A stretch of 57,553 nucleotides of DNA, taken from Bradyrhizobium sp. GTDB lineage: Bacteria > Pseudomonadota > Alphaproteobacteria > Rhizobiales > Xanthobacteraceae. The stretch's first letter is position 1, and the number at the start of each line of letters is the position of its first letter. The notes under the pieces were generated by a model, which saw only the letters and a list, made by a program, of their open reading frames with translations, made no database searches and was not told the origin of the DNA. The stretch is from the NCBI RefSeq assembly GCF_016213215.1, contig NZ_JACRAW010000020.1:1-57553 (forward strand), read 5' to 3'. Both the position numbers and the translations under genes were made by a program. Shown piece after piece: positions 8,407-17,195 of this stretch.

Positions 8407-9288
8407 TTAGCGCAACCGCACGACGGGCGCAGCTTCGGGAGCGGCGTCCTGGGCTGGTTCGGAGGAGGCCGCCTCTTCGATATCAGTGGCGCGCTTGGGC
8501 ATCGCCTCGATCACCTCGATGCCCCGGGTATGGCAGATGTTGGCGAGCCCGGACGGCAGCGCCGAATCGGTGACGAAGGTCTGGATCTGGCTGAGATGAG
8601 CAATGCGCACCGGCGCACTGCGCCGGAGCTTGGTCTGGTCGGCGACCAGCATCACGCTGCGCGCATTGGCGATGATGGCCTGCGCCGCCTGCACCTCGCG
8701 ATAATCGAAGTCGAGCAGCGCGCCCTCCTCGTCGATCGCCGACGCGCCGATGATGGCGTAGTCGACCTTGAATTGGCCGATCAGTTGCGTCGCGGTCGAA
8801 CCTACCACCGCACCGTCGGCGCGCCGCACGGTTCCGCCCGCCACGACGACCTCGATGCGCGGGTGGCGGTAGAGCAGCATCGCCACGTTGAGGTTGTTGG
8901 TGATGACGAGCAGGTCCTCGTGCGAAGTCAACGCGCTCGCCACTTCCTCCGTCGTGGTCCCGATGTTGATAAAGAGGGAAGAGCCGTTGGGAATCAACGC
9001 TGCCGCGGCGGCGCCGATCGCCTTCTTCTCCTCGGCGGCGACGAAGCGCCGCGCCTCATAGGCGAGGTTCTCGACGCCCGAAGCGATGATGGCCCCGCCA
9101 TGGATGCGCGTCATCGACCGCCGCTCGCACAAGTCGTTGAGATCCTTGCGGATGGTTTGCGCGGAGACCTCGAACCGCCGCGCCAGGTCCTCCACCGTCA
9201 CGCGTCCCGAGGCACGTGCGATGTTGAGGATTTCGGTCTGGCGATGAGTCAATCCGGTCACGGCGGCACCTCCGGAAGAAAGTGCCAT
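8407..9288 (-). CDS. glpR: DeoR-family transcriptional regulator of glycerol genes
   Basis: A 293-residue DeoR/GlpR-type repressor. The N-terminal winged helix (residues 15-60) reads LTHRQTEILNIARASGRVTV followed by EDLARRFEVSAQTIRKDL. The C-terminal DeoR sensor domain includes NGSSLFINIGTTTEEVA, ITNNLNVA and GGTVRRADGAVVG, typical phosphosugar-binding segments. The ATG at 9288 fits the family length better than the start at 9315. The last 35 residues are Ala/Glu-rich and extra to the family. It lies just upstream of glpD on the same strand; by homology its effector would be glycerol 3-phosphate. Confidence 0.9.
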   Translation of the reverse strand: MALSSGGAAVTGLTHRQTEILNIARASGRVTVEDLARRFEVSAQTIRKDLNDLCERRSMTRIHGGAIIASGVENLAYEARRFVAAEEKKAIGAAAAALIPNGSSLFINIGTTTEEVASALTSHEDLLVITNNLNVAMLLYRHPRIEVVVAGGTVRRADGAVVGSTATQLIGQFKVDYAIIGASAIDEEGALLDFDYREVQAAQAIIANARSVMLVADQTKLRRSAPVRIAHLSQIQTFVTDSALPSGLANICHTRGIEVIEAMPKRATDIEEAASSEPAQDAAPEAAPVVRLR

Positions 9289-9360
9289 GGTGCGACTGAT
9301 CGTTCTTGCGGTCAACGAGGGATGCGAAATCTATGTCCCCAATCCTTAAGGAGCGCCCGC

Positions 9361-9476
9361 ATCCTGAGGAGCGCGTCAGCGCGTCGAAGGGCGAGGGCCC
9401 ACCGCGACCGCATGCTTTCCGGCGATGCGAAGCATCGTCCGATGACGGCGCTTGCGCGCCTCCTCAGCACCAGGAT
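9361..9476. repeat. Interspersed palindromic repeat, family 3
   Basis: The ends are inverted: ATCCTGAGGAGCGCG on the left and CGCGCCTCCTCAG...AGGAT on the right. An inner hairpin GATGCGAAGCATC lies near 9424. The pattern matches the GAGGAGCGCGTCAGCGCGTC type of intergenic repeat seen in Bradyrhizobium. It fills most of the gap upstream of glpR; the glpR promoter must lie between about 9289 and 9360 or within the element. Confidence 0.7.
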
Positions 9477-9508
9477 CCAAAGTGTTGCGCTTCGCCGACG
9501 GCTGGCGC

Positions 9509-9697
9509 CTAAGCTGCCTGGTTGAAATTACCAATAAGGCGGCGGGCGGCACGCTCGGCTTCCCGTGCATTGCGGAAGAGTTCGCCCTCCAGCGCGTTAA
9601 ATCGGTGGGAGGATGCGAAGAACCGATAGCCCTCGGGGGTGCGGACAACGATTCCTGCGGTCTGCGTGTCGACTTCGATGATGTAACTCTTGGACAT
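9509..9697 (-). CDS. Small conserved-looking hypothetical protein
   Basis: A 62-residue soluble protein starting MSKSYIIEVDTQTAGIVVRT and ending with an Arg/Ala-rich helix (AREAERAARRLIGNFN). The ATG at 9697 has a GGGA run just upstream; the in-frame start at 9760 is less likely because it adds a poorly structured leader. The sequence alternates strand and helix and resembles small standalone beta-alpha proteins of rhizobia. I do not recognise a family or function. It is monocistronic, with the repeat element downstream. Confidence 0.6.
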   Translation of the reverse strand: MSKSYIIEVDTQTAGIVVRTPEGYRFFASSHRFNALEGELFRNAREAERAARRLIGNFNQAA

Positions 9698-9886
9698 TCC
9701 CGTTCTTCCCCAGTGCGGGCTGACAACCACGTTGGCGCCTGAAAGTTCCTGTGGGCGCACCGGTCATCATTCCCGAATCGACGGGCTATTGAGTACGCGG
9801 CAACCTCATCGGTTTTGTGACTGATTGCAGGCGAATGCTGGACACTCGCTCGCGTCCGCCATGATGTTGCGGCGCGTCCCGCGCGA

Positions 9887-10318
9887 TCAGGTCGCGATCG
9901 GCGGTTCGACGCGGCGGACCGGCTGCGGGTTACCGTCGTCGTCGATCGAGACGTAGGTAAAATTGCCATCGGTGACCAGGATCGGTTGCTCCTCCTTGCG
10001 GCGCAACACCCAGGCTTCGAGATGCACCGTCAGCGAAGTGCGACCAATGCGCACGAGATTGGCGTAGACTGAAACGAGGTCGCCGACATAAACCGCCTTG
10101 CGGAAATTCATCGCCTCGATCGCGACCGTGACCGTGCGCGACTTCGCAATCTTCGAGGCGAACACGCCGCCGCCGACGTCCATCTGGCTGAGCAGCCAGC
10201 CGCCGAAGATATCGCCGTTGGCGTTGGTATCGGCGGGCATCGCCAGCGTGCGGATGCAAAGATCACCGTCCGGCTCGCCCGCTCCGTCCGGAATCGCATG
10301 CACCTGCGGCTCTTTCAT
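9887..10318 (-). CDS. Acyl-CoA thioesterase, YciA-type hotdog
   Basis: A 143-residue single hotdog-fold thioesterase that hydrolyses acyl-CoA to free acid and CoA. Family motifs are MPADTNANGDIFGGWLLSQMD near residue 30 (with the catalytic aspartate in the GDIFGGW region), MNFRKAVYVGDLVSVYANLV and the strand VTDGNFTYVSID near the C-terminus. The ATG at 10318 follows the fadJ-like gene by only 10 bases, making it the fourth gene of the fatty-acid operon. It may recycle CoA when beta-oxidation intermediates accumulate. The length matches YciA (about 130 residues). Confidence 0.88.
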   Translation of the reverse strand: MKEPQVHAIPDGAGEPDGDLCIRTLAMPADTNANGDIFGGWLLSQMDVGGGVFASKIAKSRTVTVAIEAMNFRKAVYVGDLVSVYANLVRIGRTSLTVHLEAWVLRRKEEQPILVTDGNFTYVSIDDDGNPQPVRRVEPPIAT

Positions 10319-10328
10319 GCGGCGTGCC

Positions 10329-12422
10329 TCACTTGAAGGAGTCCCAGCCGGGATCGGGGGTAAAGCGGCCGCCAAACTTTTCGGCAAGCGCGCGCAAGGC
10401 GGCGACGACGTTTTGCACGCCGCGCGTGCGCGCATAGTTCAGCGGCCCGCCGCGGAACGGCGCGTAGCCGGTGCCGAAAATCATCGCACCATCGACCGCG
10501 TCGGCATTGTCGACAATGCCCTCGCGCAGCGCCGCGATGCAGACGTTGGACATCGGCAGGATCAGGCGGTCGATCATCTCGTCCGTCGGCTCGGCGGTCT
10601 GCGGGCCGCGCGCCTTGTCGGCCCTGCCCTCCCTCCAGACGTAGAAGCCCTTGCCGGTCTTGCGGCCAAGCTCGCCCTTGGCGACCTTCTCGCGCAGCCA
10701 GGCCGGCGTCGGCGGCAACAGATCGCCGAACTTCGAGCGCAGCATGTCGCCGACGTCGAGGCAGATGTCGAGGCCGACCTGGTCGGCAAGCTCGATCGGT
10801 CCCATCGGCATGCCGAATTTCTCCGCCGCAGCATCGATCAGGCGCTGGTCGATCTTCTCGTCGAGCATCACCATCGCTTCCAGCATGTAGGGCGTCAGCG
10901 CGCGGTTGACGAGAAAACCCGGCGAGCTCTTCACGGGGAGCGGCAGGCGGTCGATTTCGCCGACAAAGGCGAGCGCCTGTTTCAGAATCTCACTATTGCT
11001 GCCCTCGTGGCTAACGACTTCGACCAGCTGCAAGCGCGAGACCGGGTTGAAGAAATGCAGCCCGACCAGCCGCTCCGGCCGGACGAGATTGGTGCGCAGA
11101 TCCTCAAGCGGGATGCTCGAGGTATTGGTCGCAAGGATGGCGCCCTGCTTCATCTTCGGCTCGATGCCGGCATAAAGCTTCTGCTTGAGCTCCAGCTTCT
11201 CCGGCACCGCCTCGATGATCAAATCCGCATTGCGCACGCCCTCGCCTTCCATGTCGGGGATGAGCCGGTCGAGCGCATCGCGCACCTCGATCGGCTTGCG
11301 AATGATCTTGCCGTAGAGCTCGGCGGCTCGCTTGACCGCGCCCGCGATCGGCTCCGCCTTCATGTCGGCGAGCGAGGTGCGCAGGCCCTGGCCTGCGCAC
11401 CAGGCCGCGATATCACCGCCCATGGCGCCGGCGCCGATGACATGGACATGCCTGATCGCGCTGCCGCTGCCCGCACTCTTCTTCATCTGCTCGCGCAGGA
11501 AGAAGACGCGGATCAGGTTCTGCGCGGTCGGCGTCACCATCAGTCGCGCAAAGGAGGCCGGCTCCGCCTTGAGCATCGCGGCCTTGTCGCCGCCGTGCTC
11601 CTCCCACAGATCGATCAGCGCATATGGCGCCGGATAATGCTCGCGGCGCGCGGCTTTGGCCGCCTCCGCCCGCATGCGGTTGGCGAGGAAGCCGCGAACC
11701 GGCGTCAAGTTCGTGAAAGTGTTGATCAGGCCGGGTCGCGCACGCTTCAGGCGTCCGAACAGCGCGTCCTTTACCGCATTGCCTACGTGGCGTTCCTGGG
11801 TGACGGCATCGACGAGTCCCAGCGCCTTGGCCCGCCGCGCGTCGATGGTGCGGCCGGTGAGCATCAAGGTCATCGCCTGGGTCGGATGGACCAGCGCCGT
11901 GAAGCGCGCGGTGCCACCCAGGCCGGGGTGCAGCCCCAGCATCACCTCCGGAAAGCCGAAGCGCGCGGCGTCGATGGCGATGCGCGACTGGCAGGCGAGC
12001 GCAACCTCGAGCCCGCCACCGAGGCAGAAGCCGTGAATCACGGCGACCGTCGGCAGCCGCAGCGCCTCGAGACGATCGATCACGGCATGGGCGTCGCGGA
12101 TCGCCGCCTCCACCATGCCCGGGTCGTCGGCGCCGCGGAATTCGTTGACGTCGGCGCCGGCGATGAAGCCCGACGGCTTCGCCGACCGGATCACGAGCCC
12201 CGCCGGGCGCTCGGCCTCGAGCGAAGCCAGCACGGCATTGAATTCCTGCATCACCTCCGCGGACAGCGTATTGGCGCTCGCGCCTTCGCGGTCGAACAGG
12301 AGCCAGGCGATGCCGTCCTCATCGCGCGTCAATTTGAAATTCCGATAGGGACCGCCTGGCTGCAGCGCCGGCCCGAGCTCGAGCACGCGGTCACCGAGTA
12401 CGTGCATGATCCTGGAATCCAT
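10329..12422 (-). CDS. fadJ: Bifunctional enoyl-CoA hydratase / 3-hydroxyacyl-CoA dehydrogenase
   Basis: A 697-residue fusion of two beta-oxidation enzymes. The N-terminal crotonase domain (about 20-230) shows IAGAD at 88-91, the oxyanion-hole segment GFCLGGGLEVALAC at 131-144 and PEVMLGLHPGLGG at 158-170. The 3-hydroxyacyl-CoA dehydrogenase domain starts at 324 with the NAD motif VIGAGAMGG, followed by VGLHFFNPVSRLQLVEVV. The closest known pattern is FadJ-like rather than FadB-like (NTLSAEV, SGFIAGAD). The ATG at 12422 is two bases after the thiolase stop; MHV at 12407 is an alternative. It works with the thiolase upstream. Confidence 0.9.
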   Translation of the reverse strand: MDSRIMHVLGDRVLELGPALQPGGPYRNFKLTRDEDGIAWLLFDREGASANTLSAEVMQEFNAVLASLEAERPAGLVIRSAKPSGFIAGADVNEFRGADDPGMVEAAIRDAHAVIDRLEALRLPTVAVIHGFCLGGGLEVALACQSRIAIDAARFGFPEVMLGLHPGLGGTARFTALVHPTQAMTLMLTGRTIDARRAKALGLVDAVTQERHVGNAVKDALFGRLKRARPGLINTFTNLTPVRGFLANRMRAEAAKAARREHYPAPYALIDLWEEHGGDKAAMLKAEPASFARLMVTPTAQNLIRVFFLREQMKKSAGSGSAIRHVHVIGAGAMGGDIAAWCAGQGLRTSLADMKAEPIAGAVKRAAELYGKIIRKPIEVRDALDRLIPDMEGEGVRNADLIIEAVPEKLELKQKLYAGIEPKMKQGAILATNTSSIPLEDLRTNLVRPERLVGLHFFNPVSRLQLVEVVSHEGSNSEILKQALAFVGEIDRLPLPVKSSPGFLVNRALTPYMLEAMVMLDEKIDQRLIDAAAEKFGMPMGPIELADQVGLDICLDVGDMLRSKFGDLLPPTPAWLREKVAKGELGRKTGKGFYVWREGRADKARGPQTAEPTDEMIDRLILPMSNVCIAALREGIVDNADAVDGAMIFGTGYAPFRGGPLNYARTRGVQNVVAALRALAEKFGGRFTPDPGWDSFK

Positions 12423-12424
12423 AG

Positions 12425-13708
12425 TCACACCGTCTCTATCAGCATGGCGCCGCCGAGCCCGCCGCCGATGCATTCGGTGGCGATGCCGCACCTTGTGCCG
12501 AGCCGCTTCATCGCGTTGACGAGATGCAGCACGATGCGGTTGCCGCTCGTGCCGACGGGATGGCCGAGGCTGATCGCGCCGCCGTCGACATTGAGTCTTT
12601 CGCGGTTGATCTCGCCCGCGGCTCCCTCGAGGTCCAGAACCTCGCGGCAGAACTTGTCGTCGTTCCATGCGGCAAGACAGCCCAGCACCTGCGTCGCAAA
12701 GGCCTCGTTCAATTCCCAGGTCTCGACGTCCTTGATCGTCAGATTGTTGCGCTTAAGCAGCGGCGTCACCGACAGGACGGGGCCCAATCCCATCACGCTG
12801 GGATCGAGCGCGGCCCAGTGGCTGTCGACGATCGCGGCCTTCGGCGTCAGGCCGTATTTCGTCACGGCTTCTTCGGAGGCGAGGATCACCCAGGAGGCAC
12901 CGTCGGTGATCTGCGAGGAATTGCCGGCGGTCACCTGGCCCCAGGGACGCTCGAACACCGGATTCAACTTGGACAGCGCCGCCGGCGTCGAATCCGGCCG
13001 CACGCCGTCGTCGTGGTCGTAGAACCTGCCGTCGCGCGCAAATGCGGTCTCGACCTCGCCCTTGAGCCAGCCTTGTGCTTGCGCATTGGCAAGACGGCGA
13101 TGGCTTTCCGCGGCATAGGCGTCGGACTGCGCGCGGGTGATGCCGAAGAGATGCCCGACCACTTCGGCGGTCTGGCCCATGTTGAGATCGGTGATGGGAT
13201 CGGTAAGGCCGCGCTCGAGCCCGATGACCGGCTTGAGATAGCTCGGCCGGATCTTCAGCGCGGCGGCGATCCTGGCGGTGAGGCTCTTGGCCGTGGCAAG
13301 ACCGGCGAACCAGCGCACGCCCTGCTGCGGCCAGACCAGCGGCGCGTAGCTCAGCGCCTCGGTGCCCCCGGCGAGGATCAGGTTCGCAAGACCCTCGCGG
13401 ATGTAGCGGTAACCGGTGTCGATCGACTGCATGCCGGAGCCGCAATTGATCTGCACGGTGAAGGCGACCATGTCCTCGCCCATGCCGAGCCGTAGCGCCG
13501 CCACGCGCGCCGGGTTCATTTCGTCGGCGATCACGTTGACGCAGCCGAGGATGACCTGGTCAAACGCGTTCCGCGCAAATGGCTGGCGCGCCAGCAGCGG
13601 CCGGCCGCATTGCACGGCAAGGTCGACCGGGGTGAAGGGTCCAGGTCCGGAACGTGCTTTCAGAAACGGCGTCCGGCTGCCGTCGACGATGTAGACCGGT
13701 CGTGCCAT
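12425..13708 (-). CDS. Acetyl-CoA C-acyltransferase (beta-ketothiolase)
   Basis: A 427-residue thiolase of the FadI/FadA type, which splits 3-ketoacyl-CoA into acetyl-CoA and a shortened acyl-CoA. The acyl-accepting cysteine is in INCGSGMQ (near residue 90), the catalytic histidine in GGAISLGHPVGTSG, and the second cysteine in ECIGGGLGGAM close to the C-terminus. WELNEAFA is the conserved loop. The start ATG overlaps the fadE stop as TGATG. It is the thiolase half of the pathway with the fadJ-like gene that follows. Confidence 0.92.
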   Translation of the reverse strand: MARPVYIVDGSRTPFLKARSGPGPFTPVDLAVQCGRPLLARQPFARNAFDQVILGCVNVIADEMNPARVAALRLGMGEDMVAFTVQINCGSGMQSIDTGYRYIREGLANLILAGGTEALSYAPLVWPQQGVRWFAGLATAKSLTARIAAALKIRPSYLKPVIGLERGLTDPITDLNMGQTAEVVGHLFGITRAQSDAYAAESHRRLANAQAQGWLKGEVETAFARDGRFYDHDDGVRPDSTPAALSKLNPVFERPWGQVTAGNSSQITDGASWVILASEEAVTKYGLTPKAAIVDSHWAALDPSVMGLGPVLSVTPLLKRNNLTIKDVETWELNEAFATQVLGCLAAWNDDKFCREVLDLEGAAGEINRERLNVDGGAISLGHPVGTSGNRIVLHLVNAMKRLGTRCGIATECIGGGLGGAMLIETV

Positions 13709-15975
13709 CAGCCTGCCGCCCTCTGTTCGCCGAGTTCCTGGAAGAATTGGTGCACGCCAGGCTTCTTGTAAATCGGCGACAGCGCTTCCGGGGCGAAATC
13801 GTCAACCTCGATCACCCGGGCGACCGCTTCCCGCGCCGCCGCGAGCTTCTCGCCTTCTCCTTGCGTAATCACGCCCTTCGAGACGGCCTCCTTCCAGTCG
13901 TGCAGGCGCGAAGCGCGCATGCGCTTTGCGATTTCGTCGGTAGCGGCGACCAGAAGGAATGCCTTCTCCAGCCGGGCGAAGGGGCCATCGTCTTCGACAT
14001 GGGCGAGGTCCGGCGTCAGGCGGTCGCGCGCGGCCGACGGCTCCAGCACGAGCTGGGCGCATTGATGCACGATCCGATCGGAGGGGCCGAGCACGCGCGC
14101 GCCGAACGGCTGGACGACGAGTTTCAACAGAATGGCGACGAAGCGGTTGGGCAGGTTGGCAAGGATCTCGGCAAAACGGTTCTCGATCGTCCGAAAGCCG
14201 TTCGCCATGCACCATTCGAGCGCGGCGAAGTCTTCCCGATGCCGTCCCTCGTCCTGCCAGCGCTTCAGCGCGGCAGAGAGCAGATAGAGCTCTGACAGAA
14301 TGTCGCCGAACCGCGCCGACAGCATCTCCTTGCGCTTCAAGGCGCCGCCGAGGGTGAGCAATGCCATGTCGGCGCACAGCGCGAACGCCGCCGAATAGCG
14401 CGAGAGCTGGCGATAGAATTGGGTCGCTTCGCCCGCATCCGGCGCCGGCGCAAAAACGCCGAAGGTCCAGCCGCGACCGAAAGCGCGCAGCAGTGTTTTC
14501 AAGCTGTGGCCGATATGCTTCCAGAACGCGTCGTCGAACGCAGCGAGCCCGCGCTCGCGATTGCTGTCGGCCAACGCATTCATCTCCTCGAGCAGATAGG
14601 GATGGGCGCGGATCGCGCCCTGCCCGAACACGATGAGATTGCGCGTCAGGATATTGGCGCCCTCCACGGTGATGCCGACCGGAACCGCGCGATGGAGGTT
14701 GCCGAGATAGTTCTGCGGTCCGTCGATCACGGCCTTGCCGCCGTGGATGTCCATGGCGTCGTCGACCGCGATCCGCATCCGCTCGGTCGCCTGCAATTTC
14801 ATGATGCCCGAGATCACGGAGGGATGATTGCCCGCATTCAGCGCGGCACAGGTCAACCTGCGCGCAGCATCGACGAGATAGGCGGTCGCCGTGATGCGCG
14901 CGAGCGGCTCCTCGATGCCTTCGAATTTGGAGATGGAGATGCCGAACTGCTCGCGGATCCGGGCATAGGCACCGCTGGTGCGCGCCGCATAGGCCGCCGC
15001 CGCGGCCGACAGCGACGGCAGCGAGATGCCGCGGCCGGCGGCGAGCGCCGTCATCAGCATCTTCCAGCCCTGCCCTAGCCGCTCCTTGCCGCCGATGATG
15101 TAGTCGAGCGGGATGAAGACGTCGCGGCCCCGGTTCGGGCCGTTCTGAAACGCCTGCATCGCCGCCAGGTGGCGCCGGCCGATCTCGACGCCCGGCAGGT
15201 GGGTCGGAATCAATGCGACGGTAATGCCGAGCTCTTCCCTGTCGCCGATGAGGTGATCGGGATCGTAGGCCTTGAAGGCAAGCCCGAGCAGCGTCGACAC
15301 CGGACCCAGCGTGATGTATCGCTTGTGCCAGTTCAACTTGAGCCCGATCGTCTCGCGGCCCTCGAAGGTGCCCTTGCAGACGACGCCGGTGTCGACCATC
15401 GAGGCCGCGTCGGAGCCGGCCTCGGGACTGGTCAGGCCGAAGCAGGGAATGTCGCGGCCGTCGGCAAGGCGCGGCAGCCAGCGCTCCCGCTGCTCCTTGG
15501 TGCCGAAACGCATCAACAGTTCGCCGGGTCCGAGCGAATTCGGCACCATCACGGTAACGGCAGCGGCGATCGAGCGGGTCGAGAGCTTGCGCACCACTTC
15601 GGAATGCGCATAGGGCGAAAAGCCGAGCCCGCCATATTCCTTCGGGATGATGATGCCGAAGAACGTATGGCGTTTGATGAAGCTCCACGCCTCCTGCGGC
15701 AGGTCGCGCCATTCCCAGGTGACCTTCCACTCGTCGAGCATGGCGCAGAGCTCGTCGACCGGACCGTCGAGAAAAGCCCGCTCCTCCGCGGTCAAGGTCG
15801 CCGGCGCGGTGGCGAGCAGCTTCGACCAGTCGGGATTGCCGGTGAAGAGATCGGCGTCCCACCAGATGTCCCCCGCCTCCAGCGCCTCGCGCTCGGTATC
15901 GGACATCGCGGGCAAGGCTCCGCGCGCCCAGGAAAAGATCGGCTTGGTGACGTAGTCGCGGCGAAAGGTGCTCAT
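13708..15975 (-). CDS. fadE: Long-chain acyl-CoA dehydrogenase
   Basis: A 755-residue FadE-type FAD enzyme that introduces the trans-2 double bond in acyl-CoA, the first step of beta-oxidation. The acyl-CoA dehydrogenase core is about residues 60-470 (PKEYGGLGFSPYAHSEVV; CFGLTSPEAGSDAASM; VEGANILTRNLIVFGQGAI). The C-terminal 250 residues match the extra helical domain of FadE, as in the 814-residue E. coli enzyme. The ATG at 15975 is the first of the operon. The 272 bases upstream to 16247 should contain the promoter. No FadR-like operator was identified. Confidence 0.93.
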   Translation of the reverse strand: MSTFRRDYVTKPIFSWARGALPAMSDTEREALEAGDIWWDADLFTGNPDWSKLLATAPATLTAEERAFLDGPVDELCAMLDEWKVTWEWRDLPQEAWSFIKRHTFFGIIIPKEYGGLGFSPYAHSEVVRKLSTRSIAAAVTVMVPNSLGPGELLMRFGTKEQRERWLPRLADGRDIPCFGLTSPEAGSDAASMVDTGVVCKGTFEGRETIGLKLNWHKRYITLGPVSTLLGLAFKAYDPDHLIGDREELGITVALIPTHLPGVEIGRRHLAAMQAFQNGPNRGRDVFIPLDYIIGGKERLGQGWKMLMTALAAGRGISLPSLSAAAAAYAARTSGAYARIREQFGISISKFEGIEEPLARITATAYLVDAARRLTCAALNAGNHPSVISGIMKLQATERMRIAVDDAMDIHGGKAVIDGPQNYLGNLHRAVPVGITVEGANILTRNLIVFGQGAIRAHPYLLEEMNALADSNRERGLAAFDDAFWKHIGHSLKTLLRAFGRGWTFGVFAPAPDAGEATQFYRQLSRYSAAFALCADMALLTLGGALKRKEMLSARFGDILSELYLLSAALKRWQDEGRHREDFAALEWCMANGFRTIENRFAEILANLPNRFVAILLKLVVQPFGARVLGPSDRIVHQCAQLVLEPSAARDRLTPDLAHVEDDGPFARLEKAFLLVAATDEIAKRMRASRLHDWKEAVSKGVITQGEGEKLAAAREAVARVIEVDDFAPEALSPIYKKPGVHQFFQELGEQRAAG

Positions 15976-16196
15976 GGCGATATCCCCTTAAGAGCAACGA
16001 ACGCGATTCCACTTTCCGTACCTGGTCGGCTGACCGCCTAGTCTAGCCGAAAGCGTGACAATTTCAGGCGGCACTCGTGCTGAAAATAGGTTGAATTTGA
16101 CCGGCATCGAGTGGCCTGCCGTCAACGGCAGGCCGCCACCCCGGTTCCGGGGGAGATAAGTAGACGAAGGCTGATTGCCAGCAGCTATCAGGCTTT

Positions 16197-16235
16197 GTCA
16201 TTCCGGGGCGCGCGCAGTGCGAGCCCGGAATCCAT
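16197..16235. repeat. Short TTCCGGG-type palindromic repeat
   Basis: TTCCGGG at 16201-16207 and CCCGGAA at 16224-16230 flank a GC-rich loop. The surrounding GTCATTCCGGGGCG...AGCCCGGAATCCAT pattern is a repeat I associate with Bradyrhizobium intergenic regions. It lies between fadE and the flavin-reductase-like gene, close to the 3' end of the latter. Confidence 0.55.
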
Positions 16236-16247
16236 GATTCAGGGGAA

Positions 16248-16871
16248 TCAATCCGGGCGGGCCATCTCGAACATGTTTTCGGGGCGGATCTCGAAATAGT
16301 CGCCGCGGCGGCCGGCGCGCACGATCGGGTGTGCCAGCGCCGTCTGGTAGACGCCGTCCTTGATGAAGGCCTTGTCGATATGCACCGCGACGACCTCGCC
16401 CAGGGTGAGCCAGGCCTCGGCATCGCGGCCGTCGGCCCCCTTGAGGCGAACGATCTGCGTCAGCCTGCACTCGAACGCGACCGGACTCTCGGCGACCCGC
16501 GGGACGCTGACCAGCCTGCAAGGCGCGGCAGTCAGCCCGGCGATCGCATATTCGTTGACGCCGCGGGCGACGTGCGCGGCGGTTGCGTTCATCTGCGTTG
16601 CCAGATCCATGGTGACGAGATTCCAGACGAACTCTTTCGTCTCCTCGATGTTGGCAGCGCTATCCTTCCAGTTGGTGGAGGAAAAGCCGATGATCGGCGG
16701 GTGATAGCAGAACGCGTTGAAGAAGCTGTAAGGCGCGAGGTTGACGTTGCCTTTCGCATCGCGGGAAGAAATCCACCCGATCGGGCGCGGCGCGATGATG
16801 GCGTTGAACGGATCGTGCTTCAGGCCATGGCCCTTCGAAGGCTCGTAATAGTGCAGGTCTTTTTCGGTCAC
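16248..16871 (-). CDS. Flavin reductase-like, FMN-binding split-barrel protein
   Basis: A 207-residue protein of the flavin reductase / DIM6-NTAB family, in which a flavin is bound in a split beta-barrel. Family features are IIAPRPIGWISSRDAKGNVN, APYSFFNAFCYHPPIIGFSS, KDSAANI and ETKEFVWNLVTMDLA. The start is taken as GTG at 16871, because AGGAGA lies 9 bases upstream. The ATG at 16901 would be inside the repeat at 16898-17010 and is likely spurious. The gene stands alone on its strand. The substrate and partner are unknown. Confidence 0.82.
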   Translation of the reverse strand: MTEKDLHYYEPSKGHGLKHDPFNAIIAPRPIGWISSRDAKGNVNLAPYSFFNAFCYHPPIIGFSSTNWKDSAANIEETKEFVWNLVTMDLATQMNATAAHVARGVNEYAIAGLTAAPCRLVSVPRVAESPVAFECRLTQIVRLKGADGRDAEAWLTLGEVVAVHIDKAFIKDGVYQTALAHPIVRAGRRGDYFEIRPENMFEMARPD

Positions 16872-16897
16872 CGCTGAAATTCTCCTGATGTACGCCG

Positions 16898-17010
16898 CCA
16901 TTGCGAGCCAACGGGTCGCGCGAACGCGCGCCCGATGACAGGCTCCGCGAAGCAGTCCAGAACGCCTCCCGAAGACATTCTGGATTGCTTCGTCGCTACG
17001 CTCCTCGCAA
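16898..17010. repeat. Interspersed palindromic repeat, family 1, copy 2
   Basis: The arms CCATTGCGAGCC on the left and GGATTGCTTCGTCGCTACGC...CTCGCAA on the right match copy 1. The middle (ACGGGTCGCG...) differs and may contain an extra insertion. Together with bases up to 17195 this 324-base gap has no gene; the last 100 bases should carry the promoter of the gene at 17196. Confidence 0.75.
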
Positions 17011-17195
17011 GGCGGAAGTTGAGCGGCGAGGGCGTCGGCCGGACTTAGTTACCACACGGCGAGAGGCCGGCGATGACAAATCGACCGTCTCTTGCTTATC
17101 GGGCCTCAAAATCTGCGATATTTTCCAGAGCGATTTGAACCCCTCGTAGGCAAAGGCTCACCAAACTTCCGAGTTGATTCACGCAGGAGGTCGTC

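Noticed and set aside
10098..13022. Long opposite-strand ORF (974 codons)
   Set aside because: It is antisense to the thioesterase, fadJ-like and thiolase genes; in GC-rich DNA such shadows are common and its protein is Arg/His-rich without domains.
13802..16012. Long ORF in another minus-strand frame within fadE
   Set aside because: Same region as fadE in a different frame; Arg-rich and without family features.
16872..16901. Upstream ATG for the flavin-reductase-like gene
   Set aside because: It would start inside the repeat element and has no ribosome-binding site; the GTG at 16871 has AGGAGA upstream.
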